Part shown: positions 1 to 7,125 of the stretch, piece after piece
Numbering within the stretch: position 1 is the stretch's first letter
How the letters are laid out: each line of letters opens with the position of its first letter
Assembly (NCBI GenBank): GCA_019239775.1
Contig: JAFAZN010000138.1
Span: forward strand, 1-32,032
Origin: Chloroflexota bacterium
GTDB taxonomy: Bacteria > Chloroflexota > UBA6077 > CF-72
DNA length: 32,032 nt
Reading direction: 5' to 3'
Made by a program: the position numbers and the translations under genes
The notes under the pieces: generated by a model
Told to the model about the DNA's origin: nothing
The model's database searches: none
What the model saw: only the letters and a program-made list of their open reading frames with translations

Positions 1-752
1 GTGGCGTCCGCGAGCATCGCCTCGTCGTTGGCCAGGCTCTCTTCGGCGTGGGCGAGGGTTTCGTTCTCGACCGCATCCTCGGTAATCGAGGCGCTGGTCG
101 CTGCCAACGCGCCTGCGTCTAGCGCTGCGTCGGAGGCCAGCAGCTCATTGGCGCCCATCGCCTCGCTGTTCTGCTGCTGCGCCTCAGCCGGTGCCGCGAT
201 GGCGTCCGCCTGATCATCGCCGATCTGCTTCGCGTTGGCCATGTTGGCAGCGGCGAGCGTATTGGTGATGTAGTCAGCCGCCTGGTGCAGTAGCTGTGAC
301 TGTGCCAAAGCGTTCTGCAGCTCGTCGTTGCGGCCTTTGTTCTGCGCCAGCATCTGCGCATTGGCCACGTTGGCGTCCGCGTTGGCGACCAGGATGGCCG
401 CCTTGGCCTGCGCGATCAGCAGCTCATTCTGCGCGTTCAGGTCGCCGTTGGCTCGCGCAGCATCCGCCAGCGCGGAGGCAATCTGCTGGAGCGCGTTGCC
501 GTTGGCGACGTTGTTCAGCTGCATCTGGCGCAGCGCCTCGGACTTGAGCAGGGCGATCGTGCGCTCATTGGCCGCGCTTTGCTGCGCCTCGGCCTGCATG
601 TCGCTGACCTGCTGCTGAGCCTGGATGAGCTGTGCCTGGCCGTTGGCCAGCTCGGCCTGATCGTGCGAGGTCGAGTTGTCGGCGAAGGCCGCCAGCGGCA
701 TCAGCGCGATAACGAGAGTCGCGCATACCACGATTGCTCGAAGACGGTTCAT
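1..752 (-). CDS. Secreted Ala/Gln/Asn-rich coiled-coil protein (partial, runs off left edge)
   Basis: On the minus strand an open frame starts at ATG 752-750 and runs 250 codons to the left edge without a stop, so the C-terminus is outside the window. The product opens with a clear signal peptide: MNRLR, then a hydrophobic stretch IVVCATLVIALMPLAAFA with a likely AFA|DN cleavage site. After it come more than 200 residues dominated by Ala, Gln, Asn, Glu and Leu, with recurring Ala-Asn pairs, few aromatics and almost no Gly or Pro. That composition indicates a long helical, probably coiled-coil, exported protein. A purine-rich GGAAGGG lies about 15-20 nt upstream. I recognise no family. The plus-strand open frames here are its mirror and share its alanine bias. 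The gene diverges from the aminotransferase to its right. Confidence 0.75.
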   Translation of the reverse strand, partial: MNRLRAIVVCATLVIALMPLAAFADNSTSHDQAELANGQAQLIQAQQQVSDMQAEAQQSAANERTIALLKSEALRQMQLNNVANGNALQQIASALADAARANGDLNAQNELLIAQAKAAILVANADANVANAQMLAQNKGRNDELQNALAQSQLLHQAADYITNTLAAANMANAKQIGDDQADAIAAPAEAQQQNSEAMGANELLASDAALDAGALAATSASITEDAVENETLAHAEESLANDEAMLADA

Positions 753-979
753 ACCGTTGACTTTCAATCCCTTCCTGAAAAACTGCACCCGAACGGTGAA
801 TCCAACTCCACTAACGTCCCATGTGGGCTTGCCGTTATCGCGCCGGTCTCGTTCCCACCCCCAATCTCATTTCGGGCGCCCACGAGGTCTGGTCAGACGC
901 CGCCGGACTGCCTGGCCGTGGCGAGGCGGCCGGCGAGGTTAGCAACTTTCGTGCCACATTCGGACTACGCTGATCAGAC

Positions 980-2128
980 GTGCGCGATCCCTTAGCTCCT
1001 CCGGAGGTGCCGCGGCGGCTGCTGATGGGCTCAGGGCCCAGCAATCCGGAGTTCCGCGTGTTGCAAGCGCTGGCGACCTCGCCCCTGCCCGCGGACGTCC
1101 CTGGCTTCGAGCAGGTGCTCACAGATGTGACGGCATTGTGTCGGTCGATTTTTCAAGCCTCCGCCGAATCTGCCGCGTTGACCGTGCCTGGCGCCTCGCG
1201 ATCTGGACTGGAAGCGGCCATAGCCAGCCTGGTCAGGCCCGGGGACCGGGTGCTCGTTGGCGTGTACGGCCATTTCGGCGAGCTGTTGTGTACGCTAGCG
1301 GCTCGACACGGGGGCACCGTAGAGCGAATCGACGCTGACTGGGGGCAGCCAGTCGATCCGGACACTATGGTGAGGCGCATTCGCGAAAACCCGCCACGAC
1401 TGGCGGCTATCGTCCACGCCGATACCTCGACCGGGGTGCTCCAGCCACTGGAAGACATCGGTGCAGCATGTCGCGCAACCAATACGCTGCTACTGGTGGA
1501 CGTGGTGCTCAGTCTGGGTGGCTGCGAGGTCAACGTTGCGGACTGGAACGTCAATGTCGCGGTGGCCGGACTGCAGAAATGCCTGGGCGGCCCGCCCGGT
1601 CTGGCGCTGCTGACGGCATCGCCTTCTGCGCAGGACGCGTTCACGGGCGGCGAGAGTGCGTATCTGGACCTCCGTCGCCTCGCGCACACCCGTGACGAGC
1701 TCTCGATCCCCATGGTGTTTGCCGCGCACGAGGCCATGCGCATGGTGATGAACGAAGGTCTCGCGCCACGCTGGCAGCGGCACCAGCGGGCGAGCGATGC
1801 GCTGCGGGCTGGCATCGAGGCAATCGGCCTCGAACGCTTCGGCAACCCTCGGTATCACGTCCCGATGATCACACTCGTGGAAGTACCCGATGGCATGGAC
1901 GAAGCCGGTGTTCGCCAGCAGTTGCTGGAGCAGCACGGCATCGAGATCATGGCCGCGTTCGGTCCGCTGCGTGGGCGGGTCTGGCGCATCGGGACGATGG
2001 GGACCAACGCTTGCCTGCCGAGCGTGCTGGCTCTGCTAGGCGGTCTCGAATCGGTGCTGCACTCGCGCGGCTTCCGATGGCAACCGCGCGGCGCGGCCGT
2101 CGACGCGGCAATCGCCGCCTGGGGCTAA
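980..2128 (+). CDS. Class V PLP-dependent aminotransferase (alanine/serine-glyoxylate aminotransferase-like)
   Basis: The 382-aa product has the fold-type I class V layout. The N-terminal substrate loop is RRLLMGSGPSNPEF (residues 12-25). LLLVDVVLSLGG carries the PLP-ring aspartate D174, and VAVAGLQKCLGGPPG carries the Schiff-base lysine K200. This matches the AGT/SGAT/PucG group, which moves an amino group from alanine, serine or ureidoglycine to glyoxylate; the exact donor cannot be read from sequence. The usual GSGT-type phosphate loop is GASRSG (71-76) here, a mild deviation. The start is GTG at 980. The next ATG (1025) would cut into the conserved GPGPS-type loop, so the upstream start is better. 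No Shine-Dalgarno is visible. A TACGCT hexamer at 966-971 could be a -10 for a nearly leaderless mRNA. It ends 31 bp from the convergent psuG. Confidence 0.85.
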   Translation: MRDPLAPPEVPRRLLMGSGPSNPEFRVLQALATSPLPADVPGFEQVLTDVTALCRSIFQASAESAALTVPGASRSGLEAAIASLVRPGDRVLVGVYGHFGELLCTLAARHGGTVERIDADWGQPVDPDTMVRRIRENPPRLAAIVHADTSTGVLQPLEDIGAACRATNTLLLVDVVLSLGGCEVNVADWNVNVAVAGLQKCLGGPPGLALLTASPSAQDAFTGGESAYLDLRRLAHTRDELSIPMVFAAHEAMRMVMNEGLAPRWQRHQRASDALRAGIEAIGLERFGNPRYHVPMITLVEVPDGMDEAGVRQQLLEQHGIEIMAAFGPLRGRVWRIGTMGTNACLPSVLALLGGLESVLHSRGFRWQPRGAAVDAAIAAWG

Positions 2129-2159
2129 CCTCCGGCCGCTTTGATCCGGGCGGTCACGG

Positions 2160-3068
2160 TTAGAGCGCGGCAGCGATCTGGGCGGCCAGGCGCGCGTTCG
2201 AGCGCACCAAGTTCAAATTGACCTCAACGCTGGCGCCACCTGTTTGCGTGCGAAAGAAGTCCAGCAAGAACGGCGTGATCGCTTTCCCGCGGATGTTCTG
2301 CTCGCGCAACGCACTGAGGCCCTGGTCCAACACACGCCAGTGGACCTCCGGATCCAGTTGGTCCTCGCGTGCCACGGCATTCGCGATGATCACGGCGCCG
2401 TCGTGGAGTTGAGACTTGAGGACCGAGGCGGCCTCGGCGGGCGTGTCAACGCACCAATCCAGGGGAAAGCCGCTGTCGGCCACCAGGAAGCCCGGGAACT
2501 GCCGTGTTCGGTACCCAACCACGCTGATGCTGAGCGTTTCCAGGCGTTCAAGCGTTGCGCCAACGTCGAGGATCGACTTGACGCCAGCGCACACCACGCC
2601 AATCGGCGTACGGCTGAGCGTAGTGAGATCCGCGGATTCGTCGAAGCTTTCCGAGGCGCCGCGATGCACCCCACCCAGTCCGCCAGTGGCGAACATGCGA
2701 ACGCCCGCTCGCGCGGCTAGCAGCGCGGTGCTGGCGACGGTGGTCGCTCCATCGCTGCCGCAAGCGATCGCAGGACCGAGGTCGCGCACGCTCAGCTTTG
2801 GCACATCAGTGGTGGCGATCCGTTCCAGTTCGGCATCGTCCAGTCCGACGACTGGTTCACCGCGGATCACGCCAACGGTGGCGGGGACGCCGCCTTCCTC
2901 TCGAACGATGCTCTCCAACTCGCGCGCGAGCTGCAAGTTGTCAGGTCGCGGCAGGCCATGCGCAATTAGCGTGCTCTCCAGTGCGACTACCGGTTTGTTC
3001 CAGGCCAGCGCTTCGGCAACTTCGCGACGCAACCGAATCGACGACGGCTGAGACAGGCGGGCGTTCAC
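2160..3068 (-). CDS. psuG: Pseudouridine-5'-phosphate glycosidase
   Basis: The 302-aa product matches PsuG (indigoidine synthase A-like) along its length. PsuG reversibly splits pseudouridine 5'-phosphate into uracil and ribose 5-phosphate. Visible signatures are [18 protein letters not shown] with E31, [13 protein letters not shown] (about 126-138), ESFDESADL with D143 and D147, and [15 protein letters not shown] with K164, the lysine that forms a Schiff base with ribose in this family. The C-terminal TPFLL and [13 protein letters not shown] segments are also typical. Its ATG overlaps the stop of the upstream hydrolase by 4 bp, so the two are co-transcribed and probably translationally coupled. 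The usual partner, pseudouridine kinase PsuK, is not adjacent. The coupling to a glycoside hydrolase instead of a kinase is unusual. Confidence 0.93.
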   Translation of the reverse strand: MNARLSQPSSIRLRREVAEALAWNKPVVALESTLIAHGLPRPDNLQLARELESIVREEGGVPATVGVIRGEPVVGLDDAELERIATTDVPKLSVRDLGPAIACGSDGATTVASTALLAARAGVRMFATGGLGGVHRGASESFDESADLTTLSRTPIGVVCAGVKSILDVGATLERLETLSISVVGYRTRQFPGFLVADSGFPLDWCVDTPAEAASVLKSQLHDGAVIIANAVAREDQLDPEVHWRVLDQGLSALREQNIRGKAITPFLLDFFRTQTGGASVEVNLNLVRSNARLAAQIAAAL

Positions 3069-4357
3069 GGCAGCCAGCCCTCAGCGTGAATCAAGTCGAG
3101 CACCAGGGCCGTCCAGCCGAAGTCAACCGCCCCGTACGCCGTGCCGGTGTAGGGGTTGAAAAACTCGCGCATCCCGCCCGTGCCGACCATCTGGACGGTG
3201 CGCTTGGCCAGCTCGGTTGCAACGTCGCGGTAGCCATGCGCGCGTAGCCCCCAATAAAGGTAATAGTTGGAATTCACCCACGTAGGCCCGCGCCACATCG
3301 CGCGCGTCTGATACTCGGGATCAAAACTCGGCTCGGTCCCGGCCACGCTCGGCACAGGAAAGGGCAGCCAGAATTCGCGCTCGTTGAGCAGGTGCTCCTC
3401 GACCAGGCGCCAGACCATGTGCCGATCGAGCGAATCGAGGATCAGCGGGAACAGGCTCGTGAACGTCAGGACGTGCGCTCGGTTCTCTTCGTAGCCGTAC
3501 AGGTCCCAGAAGACGCCGGTGCGCTCGTCCCAACATTTTTCTTCCAGCGCGGACAGGACGCGCCGCGCCCGCCGTTCGAACTCAGCGGCCTCCGCGGGCG
3601 GATATCCAGCCTCGCGACACAGCCCGCCCAGACACTGCAGGCCGTCGGCATAGATGCTGTTGACCATCACGTCCTCCCAGTTGAAGACGTCGAGCGCCAG
3701 CAGCCGCGCCGGGTCCTCGCGGTGTGGGGCGTACGCGCCGAACAGTCGATCCATGCTCTGGCGTAGCGCGTCCGCCATCTCCTCAGCCGCGACGTTGTGC
3801 AGATTCATCAGGCGGTCGTATTTGGGGCTTGCATCCAGGCCTGATTCGTCTGGCTGGATGAGTGCGATCAAGTGGTCGTCATCGGGGTCGCGGTAGGCTT
3901 TGAGCCAGCGGAAGTAGCGCATCGTTGCTGGCAGGACCTCGAGCAGAAAGTCCCGATCCTTGGTCGCCTGGTACACCCGCCAGACCGCGCGCGCGAGCAC
4001 AGGTGGCTGCGTCGTGGCGGTGTAGTAGGGGTCGGCCAGCACGATCGAGTACTCGCGCAAGGCGGCCGCATGGAACTTCTTCTCCCACAGCAGCATGTGC
4101 GGCAGGAAACCATCCGGTTGCGCACCCTGTAACAAGCACCGCAGCTCTTGCTTCGCGAGCTCAGGGTCAACGCTCAGCAGCGCGATCGCGTGGAAGCACG
4201 AGTCCCACATCCACTGGAAGGGATAGGACCGCGGTGAGGGGCAGACGAAGTCATAGGCGCGGCCGTTCCACTCGGATACGCCCTTCTGGCGATTGGCCGC
4301 CAGTACCCGCCGCGCATCCTCGGCCACCTTGGAGACATCAATCTCAATGGTTGTCAT
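3065..4357 (-). CDS. GH63/MGH-type glycoside hydrolase (glucosyl-/mannosylglycerate hydrolase-like)
   Basis: The 430-aa product is an (alpha/alpha)6-barrel hydrolase of the GH63/mannosylglycerate hydrolase type. Diagnostic segments are [18 protein letters not shown] (about 44-61), a DGFLPHML loop, [15 protein letters not shown] with the presumed acidic catalytic residue, [19 protein letters not shown], and [16 protein letters not shown] near the end. It has no signal peptide, so it is cytoplasmic. Members of this group near 430 aa cleave small glycosides such as mannosylglycerate or glucosylglycerate, which are compatible solutes. Substrate assignment here is inference from length and motifs, and another alpha-glucoside remains possible. 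It is the first gene of a pair with psuG (4-bp overlap) and diverges from the response regulator across a 265-bp region. Confidence 0.8.
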   Translation of the reverse strand: MTTIEIDVSKVAEDARRVLAANRQKGVSEWNGRAYDFVCPSPRSYPFQWMWDSCFHAIALLSVDPELAKQELRCLLQGAQPDGFLPHMLLWEKKFHAAALREYSIVLADPYYTATTQPPVLARAVWRVYQATKDRDFLLEVLPATMRYFRWLKAYRDPDDDHLIALIQPDESGLDASPKYDRLMNLHNVAAEEMADALRQSMDRLFGAYAPHREDPARLLALDVFNWEDVMVNSIYADGLQCLGGLCREAGYPPAEAAEFERRARRVLSALEEKCWDERTGVFWDLYGYEENRAHVLTFTSLFPLILDSLDRHMVWRLVEEHLLNEREFWLPFPVPSVAGTEPSFDPEYQTRAMWRGPTWVNSNYYLYWGLRAHGYRDVATELAKRTVQMVGTGGMREFFNPYTGTAYGAVDFGWTALVLDLIHAEGWLP

Positions 4358-4622
4358 GCGCAGTCACCGTTCCGTCGCACACTTACGTTGTCGCACCGGA
4401 GTGCACAAGGTTGCAGACACCTTCGACCACGAACCTCACGCAGGGGTTCTCTCGAGGGACGGCAACCCCCATGGTAACGTGGGTGGGCGGGTGAGACTTT
4501 ATTCGCTGGCACGTAACGTGCTGAAAAGCGCCGCGTACTCGATACGGACCGTCACCCGAACCTTTACGGTTCGGTAATACTCTTATCCAGGGTTTAGTTA
4601 GCCAATCCAGGAACGAGGTACT
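4358..4622. promoter_or_regulatory. Divergent promoter region with two perfect inverted repeats
   Basis: This 265-bp region separates the minus-strand hydrolase operon from the plus-strand response regulator. It contains two short perfect inverted repeats: GCACGTAACGTGC at 4509-4521, and CCGAACC-TTTAC-GGTTCGG at 4556-4574. The core GTAACGTG also occurs at 4474-4481. The second repeat sits about 50 bp before the GTG start of the regulator, close to a TAATAC-like hexamer (4575-4580), where an operator would be expected. No small gene is supported here. Which protein binds is unknown; autoregulation by the adjacent OmpR-type regulator is a reasonable guess. Confidence 0.45.
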
Positions 4623-5375
4623 GTGGTCATTCAGCCCAAGGGCCAAGGCGCAACCACCATTATGCTCGTCGAGGATGATCACGCGGTCGCCCAGACGTTG
4701 ACAGACGCGCTGGAGTCCAGTGGTTATCGAGTGTGGCTCGCCGAAACAGGCGCCGACGCCAAGACCCTCTTGGAGCAGACGCGGCCAGACCTGATCATTC
4801 TCGACCTGATGCTGCCTGACGTGGATGGGCTGGTGTTGTGTTCAGGCCTCAAGGCCATCGCCGATGTGCCTATCGTGATCTGCAGCGCGACACCCCAGAA
4901 GCGTGATGCCATTCTCGGCCTGAAGCTCGGTGCTGACGACTTCATTGCCAAGCCGTTCGATATCTACGAGCTCGAAGCCCGCGTCGAAGCCGTGCTGCGG
5001 CGCACCTCGCAGACCCGTGTGAGCAGCGAAGCCTCGCCCTCGCCGCCAGACCATATTCGTGTCGGCGAGTTGATTATCGACCGCTCGCGACGTCGCGTGA
5101 CGCTGGGTGGCGAGCCGATTCAGCTCACCCCGACCGAATACCGCCTGGTTTCGGCGCTGGCCTCGCGGCCTGACGAAATCCTGTCGCGCGATGATCTCGC
5201 CACGCTGGTCTGGGGCTATCAGGACGCCAGCAGCGGCCGCACGATCGACGTGCACATCCGCCGGCTGCGCGTGAAGTTGAGCCAGGGGCCGGTGCCCGCG
5301 CCGGCGATCGTGGCCGTACGCGGGTTTGGTTACAAGATGGCGGTGGAAGATACCGCCAACGGGGCCGCTGCCTAG
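4623..5375 (+). CDS. OmpR/PhoB-family response regulator
   Basis: The 250-aa product has an N-terminal receiver domain (about 12-125): acidic pocket VEDDH at 16-20, phospho-acceptor D61 in LIILDLMLPDVDG, the S/T position at S88, and K110 in IAKPFD. A Ser/Pro-rich linker (130-143) leads to a winged-helix DNA-binding domain (about 146-240) with LTPTEYRLVSAL, the recognition-helix region TIDVHIRRLRVKL and the wing VRGFGYKM. The start is GTG 4623, preceded by GAGGT about 5 nt away. No histidine kinase lies next to it. Its 3' end overlaps the beginning of treZ, so it is probably co-transcribed with treZ-treY and may control them. That would tie trehalose synthesis to a phosphorelay signal. The functional link is inference. 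Confidence 0.92.
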   Translation: MVIQPKGQGATTIMLVEDDHAVAQTLTDALESSGYRVWLAETGADAKTLLEQTRPDLIILDLMLPDVDGLVLCSGLKAIADVPIVICSATPQKRDAILGLKLGADDFIAKPFDIYELEARVEAVLRRTSQTRVSSEASPSPPDHIRVGELIIDRSRRRVTLGGEPIQLTPTEYRLVSALASRPDEILSRDDLATLVWGYQDASSGRTIDVHIRRLRVKLSQGPVPAPAIVAVRGFGYKMAVEDTANGAAA

Positions 5376-7125
5376 TTCCTCGCGACTCGAGTTCGGCGCG
5401 AGCCTGACGCCCGACGGAGTCGCCTTCCGGGTGTGGGCGCCGGCCGCGGCGCAGGTGAACGTCGAACTGACCGCATCGGGCGATGCCATGCCCATGGAGC
5501 GCGACGGCGACGGCGTCTGGGGCGCCACGGTGCGCGACGCTGGGCCGGGAAGTCGGTACTTCTACCGCCTGAACGGCCAGATCAGCCGCCCAGACCCGTA
5601 CTCACGCTTCCAACCCGAGGGAGTCCATGGGCCTTCCGAGGTCGTGAACCTCAACACCTACGCGTGGCATGACGCAGATTGGCCTGGTTTACGCATCCAG
5701 GGCCTGGTCATCTATCAGGCGCACGTAGGCTCGGCCACCCCCGAGGGCACACTCGATAGCCTCATTAGCCAGCTACCCCGTCTGCAACAACTCGGTGTCA
5801 CGGCGATACAACTCCTGCCACTCGGCGAGTTCCCGGGAACGCGCAACTGGGGCTACGACGGCGTCGACGTCTTCGCGGTGTCGCGCAATTACGGCGGACC
5901 AGCCGCGCTCCAGCGCTTCGTCGATGCCGCGCATCAGCACGCGCTCGGCGTAATTCTGGACGTCATCTACAACCACTTCGGACCCGACGGCAACTACCTG
6001 CGCGACTTTGCGCCCGAGTACTTCACGGATCGATACCACACACCCTGGGGCGATGCCATCAACTACGCGAATCCGTATGTGCGCAAGCTCGTCGTGGACA
6101 ACGTGGGCTACTGGCTCCGCGAATACCACGTTGATGGCCTACGGTTCGACGCAACACATGCCATCTACGACTCGTCGTCGCCGCACATCCTGGCCGAGGC
6201 CTCTCTTGCCGCACGCTCCGAAACCAGCAAACCTGTGGTACTCATCGCCGAGACCGGCGAAAACGATGTGGTGTACGTGAAGTCTGTGGCTGACGGAGGT
6301 CGTGGATTCGACGCCGTTTACGCTGACGACTTCCATCATTCGCTGAGGCGGTACCTCGCCGGCGACCATGAGGGCTACTACGCCGAATTCGCGGGCACAC
6401 TGGCAGAGGTCGCTCGCTGCATCGAAGACGGCTGGCTGCGGCACGGGCCGCCAACCAGCATGGCGGCGTGGCAGTTCCTGTACGTGCTCCAGAACCACGA
6501 TCAGGTCGGCAACCGTGCCTTCGGGGAGCGGCTACACCATCAGATCGGCATCGAGCGATTCGCGGCGGCTTCGGCCTTACTGTTGTTCCTGCCGTTTACG
6601 CCGATGTTGTTCATGGGCCAGGAATTCGGGGCCTCCACGCCGTTCCAGTACTTCACCGACCACAACCCCGAGCTCGGGCGGCTGGTCACCGAAGGTCGAC
6701 GGCGCGAGTTCAAGGCGTTTTCGGCCTTCGCCGACCCGGCCACGCGCGAGCGCATCCCTGATCCGCAAGCGGTCTCAACCTTCGAGGCCTCGAAACTCCG
6801 TCTCGCAGAAACCTCATCACCACCGGGGCCTGAGCTCATTGGCTGGTACGCGGCGCTGCTGCAGTTGCGGCGCAGTGACCCCGTATTGCTGGATCAAGCC
6901 CGCGAACGGACTGAAGCCCGCGCCCTCTCGGCCGACGTGCTCGCCGTGCGGCGCTGGCACGAAGGTGACGAACGTCTCCTGCTGGTGAACTTCGGAGACG
7001 AACCCGCCACAGTCACACAGTTCGGGGCCGATTGGCGCGTGATGCTCGGACTTGCCAACGCGCGGGCGAAAGGCGCAATTGTGCAACCGCGCTCAGCCGC
7101 CATACTGGGGCGCAGCGCCTCGTGA
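5326..7125 (+). CDS. treZ: Malto-oligosyltrehalose trehalohydrolase
   Basis: TreZ (GH13) releases trehalose from maltooligosyltrehalose made by TreY. The product begins with a carbohydrate-binding beta-sandwich (FGASLTPDGVAFRVWAPAA). The catalytic barrel follows, with nucleophile D275 in GLRFDATHAIYD, acid/base E309 in LIAETGEN and D392 in LQNHDQVGNR (numbered from the TTG at 5326). MLFMGQEFG is also a TreZ hallmark. The start is uncertain. No ATG or GTG lies in frame near the conserved N-terminus, leaving TTG 5326 (50-bp overlap with the regulator) or CTG 5368 (8-bp overlap). The second gives the N-terminus usual for the family. Its stop overlaps the treY start as GTGA. The order regulator-treZ-treY implies one transcript. 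Confidence 0.94.
   Translation: MVTRWRWKIPPTGPLPSSSRLEFGASLTPDGVAFRVWAPAAAQVNVELTASGDAMPMERDGDGVWGATVRDAGPGSRYFYRLNGQISRPDPYSRFQPEGVHGPSEVVNLNTYAWHDADWPGLRIQGLVIYQAHVGSATPEGTLDSLISQLPRLQQLGVTAIQLLPLGEFPGTRNWGYDGVDVFAVSRNYGGPAALQRFVDAAHQHALGVILDVIYNHFGPDGNYLRDFAPEYFTDRYHTPWGDAINYANPYVRKLVVDNVGYWLREYHVDGLRFDATHAIYDSSSPHILAEASLAARSETSKPVVLIAETGENDVVYVKSVADGGRGFDAVYADDFHHSLRRYLAGDHEGYYAEFAGTLAEVARCIEDGWLRHGPPTSMAAWQFLYVLQNHDQVGNRAFGERLHHQIGIERFAAASALLLFLPFTPMLFMGQEFGASTPFQYFTDHNPELGRLVTEGRRREFKAFSAFADPATRERIPDPQAVSTFEASKLRLAETSSPPGPELIGWYAALLQLRRSDPVLLDQARERTEARALSADVLAVRRWHEGDERLLLVNFGDEPATVTQFGADWRVMLGLANARAKGAIVQPRSAAILGRSAS

Noticed and set aside
1..618. Plus-strand open frames at the left edge rich in Ala, Ser and Arg
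   Set aside because: They are mirror frames of the minus-strand secreted coiled-coil gene, whose Ala-rich codons create long opposite-strand frames.
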